A stretch of 64,000 nucleotides of DNA from Brachybacterium sp. FME24 (GTDB lineage: Bacteria > Actinomycetota > Actinomycetes > Actinomycetales > Dermabacteraceae). A program made the translations under genes and the position numbers. Each line of letters opens with the position of its first letter. Position 1 is the stretch's first letter. Location of the stretch: assembly GCF_014897705.1 (NCBI RefSeq), contig NZ_JABUXV010000007.1, positions 124,001 through 188,000 on the forward strand, read 5' to 3'. Of the stretch, positions 60,594-64,000 are shown piece after piece. Below the pieces are notes generated by a model. It did not search any database and was not told the DNA's origin. It worked only from the letters and a program-made list of their open reading frames with translations.

Positions 60594-61631
60594 ATGACCC
60601 CCTCCGCCGTCTCCACCGAGACCGCACGCCACGCGCCCTCGGCAGCTGCTGCCGCCGGGACCGCTCCGGCGACGGGAGCCACCGCGATGTCGTGCCCACC
60701 TGCGCCGCCCCACCACGAGGACCTCTCCCAGCTGCGGGTCGTGCCGGCAAAGCATCCGGGCCGCGTGGTGCTCGCGATCGTCGTCGGCCTGCTGCTCGCC
60801 GCCGTCGCGTTCTCCTTCGCCACCAACCCGCGCCGGGAGTGGGGCGTGGTCGCCCAGTGGTTCTTCGCGGAGACGATCATCCGTGGTCTGCTGGAGACCC
60901 TGAAGCTCACCGTGCTGGCCGGCGCGGTCGGCTTCGGGCTGGGTCTCCTCCTCGCCCTCATGCGCCTCTCCCCGTCCGGCTTGATCTCCGGCGTGAGCTG
61001 GACGTTCTCCTGGGTCTTCCGCTCGACCCCGCTGCTCGTCCAGCTGCTGCTCTGGTACAACCTGGGCTACCTCTATGAGCGCGTCACTCTCGGCATCCCG
61101 CTGACCGACGTCACCTTCTTCGATGCCCGCACCAGTGACCTGATGACCCCGATGCTCGCGGCGGTGCTGGGTCTGGGCCTGCACCAGGCCGCCTACGCGG
61201 CCGAATTGATCCGCGGCGGCATCCTCTCTGTGGACCAGGGTCAATTGGAGGCGGCGAGCGCGCTCGGCATCCCGGCCCGTGACCGCTCGCTGCGGATCGT
61301 GTTGCCCCAGGCGATGCGGGCGATCCTGCCCACTGCCTTCAACGAGATCATCGGCCTGGTCAAGGGCACCTCGATCGTCTACGTGCTGGCCCATGCGGAA
61401 TTGTTCTTCACGATCCAGCTCATCTATGGACGCACCCAGCAGGTGCTGCCGATGCTGCTGGTCGCCACGCTCTGGTACGTGGTGATCACCTCCGTGCTGT
61501 CCGTCGGGCAGTACTACATCGAGCGCCACTACTCCAAGGGCGCGGTGCGAAACCTGCCGCCGACGCCGCTCCAGAGCCTGCGCGCCCGCCTCACCCGGCA
61601 CCGCGCCCAGCCGACGGGAGCCCTCGCATGA
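60594..61631 (+). CDS. Polar amino acid ABC transporter permease
   Basis: A 345-residue permease of the HisM/YxeN-type. The N-terminal ~55 residues are hydrophilic (Ala/Thr/Pro); then several helices, with the EAA loop LEAASALGIPARDRSLRIVLPQAMRAILPTAFNEI. As sole permease it would form a homodimer. The ATG at 60594 has GGAAGG upstream; an earlier in-frame start is less likely. It overlaps the ATPase gene by ATGA and heads an operon of permease, ATPase, binding protein and monooxygenase. Confidence 0.92.
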   Translation: MTPSAVSTETARHAPSAAAAAGTAPATGATAMSCPPAPPHHEDLSQLRVVPAKHPGRVVLAIVVGLLLAAVAFSFATNPRREWGVVAQWFFAETIIRGLLETLKLTVLAGAVGFGLGLLLALMRLSPSGLISGVSWTFSWVFRSTPLLVQLLLWYNLGYLYERVTLGIPLTDVTFFDARTSDLMTPMLAAVLGLGLHQAAYAAELIRGGILSVDQGQLEAASALGIPARDRSLRIVLPQAMRAILPTAFNEIIGLVKGTSIVYVLAHAELFFTIQLIYGRTQQVLPMLLVATLWYVVITSVLSVGQYYIERHYSKGAVRNLPPTPLQSLRARLTRHRAQPTGALA

Positions 61632-62659
61632 CGCTCCTGGACCGTCTTCGCTCCCTCGGCACCCGTGACGGCGCCCCACGCGGCACCGAGCATCACCTCA
61701 CCCCGCACCTCGGCACGGATTCCGAGCCAGGATTCCGACTCTCCGCCGCAGTCTCCACCCCGGACTCCATCCCGGAGCGCCCCGCCGCCGCGGGAGCTGC
61801 GACGGCGCGGGGCGGGCTGGTCGAGATCCGCGGGGTCCACAAGTCCTTCGGGGACCTCGAGGTGCTGCGCGGCATCGACCTGACGATCACCCCCGGCTCG
61901 GTCACCGCGATCCTCGGCCCCTCCGGCTCCGGCAAGTCGACGCTGCTGCGCACGATCAACCACCTCGAGCCCGTGAACCAGGGACTGATCAGCCTGGACG
62001 GTGAGGTGATCGGCTACCGCCGTGAGGGGAACCTGCTGCACGAGCTGCCCGAGCGCGAGGTGCTCCACCAGCGCACGGCGATCGGCATGGTGTTCCAGAG
62101 TTTCAACCTGTTCGCCCATATGACGGCGCTGCAGAACGTCACCGAGGCGCCGCGACGCGCCCTCGGAATGCCACGGCGCGCCGCCGAGATCCGGGCCCGG
62201 GAGCTGCTCGCGCTGGTGGGCCTGCAGGACAAGGCCGACGTCTACCCGCGCCAGCTCTCCGGCGGGCAGCAGCAGCGGGTGGCGATCGCCCGGGCGCTGG
62301 CCCTGGAGCCGAAGGTACTGCTGTTCGACGAGCCCACCAGCGCTTTGGACCCGGAACTGGTCGAGGAGGTGCTCGCCGTGATCAGGTCGCTCGCCCAAGC
62401 GGGCACGACCCTCGTGATCGTCACCCACGAGATCTCCTTCGCCCGCGACGTGGCCGACGCCGTCGTATTCATGGATCGCGGCCTGATCGTCGAGCAGGGC
62501 CCGCCGGCCCAGGTCATCGACCATCCCGCCCAGGAACGCACCCGTTCCTTCCTGCAGCGCGTACGCACCGGCGAGGAGGCGCCGCCGCTCGATGGCGACC
62601 GCTCCCCCTCCGCTGCCGACCGCTCCCCTCTGCCCCGCTCCCCTTCCAAGGACCACTGA
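61628..62659 (+). CDS. Polar amino acid ABC transporter ATP-binding protein
   Basis: A 343-residue ATPase with Walker A GPSGSGKST, signature LSGGQQQRVAIARAL and Walker B VLLFDEPTSALDP. The core starts at about residue 60; the first 60 residues are extra, hydrophilic and Pro/Ala-rich. Also extended at the C-terminus by a Pro/Ser-rich tail. GlnQ/YxeO-like. It overlaps the binding-protein gene by one base (TGATG). Confidence 0.94.
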   Translation: MTLLDRLRSLGTRDGAPRGTEHHLTPHLGTDSEPGFRLSAAVSTPDSIPERPAAAGAATARGGLVEIRGVHKSFGDLEVLRGIDLTITPGSVTAILGPSGSGKSTLLRTINHLEPVNQGLISLDGEVIGYRREGNLLHELPEREVLHQRTAIGMVFQSFNLFAHMTALQNVTEAPRRALGMPRRAAEIRARELLALVGLQDKADVYPRQLSGGQQQRVAIARALALEPKVLLFDEPTSALDPELVEEVLAVIRSLAQAGTTLVIVTHEISFARDVADAVVFMDRGLIVEQGPPAQVIDHPAQERTRSFLQRVRTGEEAPPLDGDRSPSAADRSPLPRSPSKDH

Positions 62660-63654
62660 TGACCCCACGCCCTCTCTCCCGCCGCACCCTCGCGGCCTCC
62701 GGCCTGCTGCTACCTCTCGGACTGCTCGCGGCCTGCGCCGATCCGGAACCCGCGGCCACCGGCGGCGCATCCGCCAGTGGTGCCGGTGCCTCCGACGGGG
62801 GTGGCGCAGGCGGCGCCGCCCTCGACACCTCCGGCACCCAGGAGCTGATCCGTGCCGCCGCCGACGAGGAGGTCGCCACCCTGCTGCCGCCGGAGATCGC
62901 AGAATCCGGCGTTCTGCGGGTGGGCATCAACGGCGCCAGCGCCGCCCCGCTGTCGTTCCTGGCCGACGACAACCAGACATACATCGGCTCCGAGATCGAC
63001 ATCGCCCGCATCGTGGCCGACAAGCTCGGACTCGACTTCGAGCTGAAGCTGACCACCTGGGAGAACTGGCCGCTCAAGCTGGAGGCCGGGGAGTTCGACG
63101 TGGTGCACGCCAATATCGGCATCAACGCCGAGCGGCTGCAGAAGTTCGACTTCGCCTCGTACCGCGCGGCGTACATGTCGTTCCTGGTCGCCAAGGGCGC
63201 CGACTTCCAGCTCGAGGACGCCGAGTCGCTCAGCGGTCGCCTCATCGCCGTGAGCGCTGCCACCAATCAGGAGCGCATCCTGACCGAGTGGAACGCGCAG
63301 TTGGAGTCCGCGGGGAAGGAACCCGCGGTGCTCAAGCACTACTCGAGCGACGCCGACACCCTGCTGGCCCTCGGCTCCGGCCGCATCGACGGCTACCTCT
63401 CACCGTACGCGTCGCTGTCCTTCGTCACCGCGCGTCGTGACGACCTCGAGCTGCAGGGCAAGATCAACGCCGGCTGGCCGGACGAGACCCTGGTCGCGGG
63501 AACCTTCCCGGCCGGCACCGGCCTGGTCGAGGCGTACGCGGCCGCGCTGAACGCCCTGATCGCGGACGGCACCTACACCCAGGTGCTCGAGCGCTGGCAG
63601 CTGACCGAAGAGGCCCTTCCCGCATCCCGCGCCCATACCCAGGAGAACCCGTGA
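62659..63654 (+). CDS. Amino acid-type solute-binding lipoprotein
   Basis: A 331-residue extracytoplasmic binding protein of family 3 (polar amino acids). The leader has RRTLAASG and a lipobox LLAAC, so it is a lipoprotein. After a Gly/Ala/Ser-rich spacer, the two-lobe fold begins with LRVGINGASAAPLSFLADDNQTYIGSEIDIARIVADKLG. Relatives bind cystine, histidine or modified sulfur amino acids; the exact ligand is not readable. The stop overlaps the GTG of the monooxygenase gene. Confidence 0.92.
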   Translation: MTPRPLSRRTLAASGLLLPLGLLAACADPEPAATGGASASGAGASDGGGAGGAALDTSGTQELIRAAADEEVATLLPPEIAESGVLRVGINGASAAPLSFLADDNQTYIGSEIDIARIVADKLGLDFELKLTTWENWPLKLEAGEFDVVHANIGINAERLQKFDFASYRAAYMSFLVAKGADFQLEDAESLSGRLIAVSAATNQERILTEWNAQLESAGKEPAVLKHYSSDADTLLALGSGRIDGYLSPYASLSFVTARRDDLELQGKINAGWPDETLVAGTFPAGTGLVEAYAAALNALIADGTYTQVLERWQLTEEALPASRAHTQENP

Positions 63655-64000
63655 GCACCATGACCGACCATCCCTCCATCGCGGCGCGCGCTGACGCCCC
63701 GGGAGCCCCGCAGAATCCGCCGTGCGGCCTGCCTGTGCTCGCGGTCGATCTGGTCACCGATCCCGCTCTGCTCGGTGGCCTCGCGGACCTTGCGCGCGGC
63801 CTCGACAAGGCCGGCGTCGGCGCCCTCACGCTCAGCGACGGCGGATTGCACCCGATCCAGGTGGCTGCCCACCTGGCCCCGCTCACCCGTGCCATTGCGC
63901 TGCTGCCGCGCACCGATGCGGTGTACGTGGAGCCGTTCCACCTGGCCACGCAGCTGATGAGCCTGGACCACATCTCGCACGGCCGGGCCGGCTGGCTGCT
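63651..64000 (+). CDS. Luciferase-like FMN-dependent monooxygenase, cut by window end
   Basis: About 116 N-terminal residues are visible. After a disordered start (to about residue 25) come DLVTDPALLGGLADLARGLDKAGVGALTLSD and the segment VEPFHLATQLMSLDHISHGRAGWLL, the hallmark of the NtaA/SnaA/DszA group of flavin-dependent luciferase-like monooxygenases. These open N- or S-substituted compounds with O2 and FMNH2. The GTG at 63651 overlaps the preceding stop (GTGA); an in-frame ATG is at 63660. With the ABC importer it recalls the yxe and ytm-type clusters (YxeK, YxeM-O), which use S-(2-succino)cysteine-like or other sulfur amino acids (by family). Confidence 0.85.
   Translation, partial: MSTMTDHPSIAARADAPGAPQNPPCGLPVLAVDLVTDPALLGGLADLARGLDKAGVGALTLSDGGLHPIQVAAHLAPLTRAIALLPRTDAVYVEPFHLATQLMSLDHISHGRAGWL

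Overview
The window is high-G+C, densely coded chromosomal DNA of an actinomycete. The Rpf-type resuscitation factor, a WXG100-type protein, carbohydrate importers without their own ATPase, and many leaderless genes (TAnnnT box 6-7 nt before the start codon) fit a member of the Micrococcales. Brachybacterium or a relative (Dermabacteraceae) is my best guess, by inference only. I see no tRNA, rRNA, insertion sequence, phage gene, CRISPR array or origin. The content is accessory metabolism, transport and regulation.

Layout. 1-9 kb: a partial DHA2-type drug exporter with a divergent TetR repressor, a secreted Rpf lytic enzyme, an SDR dehydrogenase, and two more DHA2 exporters, one in an operon with an unknown membrane-anchored protein. 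9-18 kb: a WXG100-like secreted protein, an aldehyde dehydrogenase, a MauE-thioredoxin fusion, mannose-6-phosphate isomerase with an unknown partner, and PoxB-type pyruvate oxidase. 18-40 kb: a carbohydrate-active region with a secreted GH101 endo-alpha-N-acetylgalactosaminidase, two Cys-type sulfatases, a five-gene importer/sulfatase operon with two near-identical-length binding proteins and a divergent LacI regulator, a GH43 enzyme, and a second operon of sulfatase and binding protein followed by a LacI gene. A CorC-type protein, a serine hydrolase, a SigJ-like sigma factor and a catalytically degenerate CPBP homologue lie among them.

40-52 kb: an F420-reductase-like protein, an intact CPBP protease homologue, a NarL-type two-component system, a fourth DHA2 exporter behind a structured leader with an 18-codon leaderless upstream ORF, a kinase-like protein, and a response regulator / ABC ATPase / permease / histidine kinase module of the peptide-antibiotic resistance type. 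52-64 kb: a methyltransferase-like protein, an aldo/keto reductase, an ArsR-SulP pair, the ohrR-ohr peroxide pair, an unusual 890-residue fusion of an FAD/NAD(P)-binding enzyme with an F420-reductase-like domain, and divergent from it a polar amino acid ABC importer running into a luciferase-like monooxygenase cut by the window end.

How it works together (inference): the middle third looks like a system for harvesting sulfated host or environmental glycans, with secreted hydrolases, sulfatases and Tat-type binding lipoproteins under two LacI regulators. The outer parts supply efflux and stress defence. The right end resembles the yxe/ytm-type clusters that import modified sulfur amino acids and open them with a flavin monooxygenase. 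The most unusual features are the leader at 44955-45136, the CPBP pseudo-protease pair, the phased direct repeats before the ABC operon, the 12-bp tandem repeat before sulfatase 1, and the Rossmann-domain fusion.
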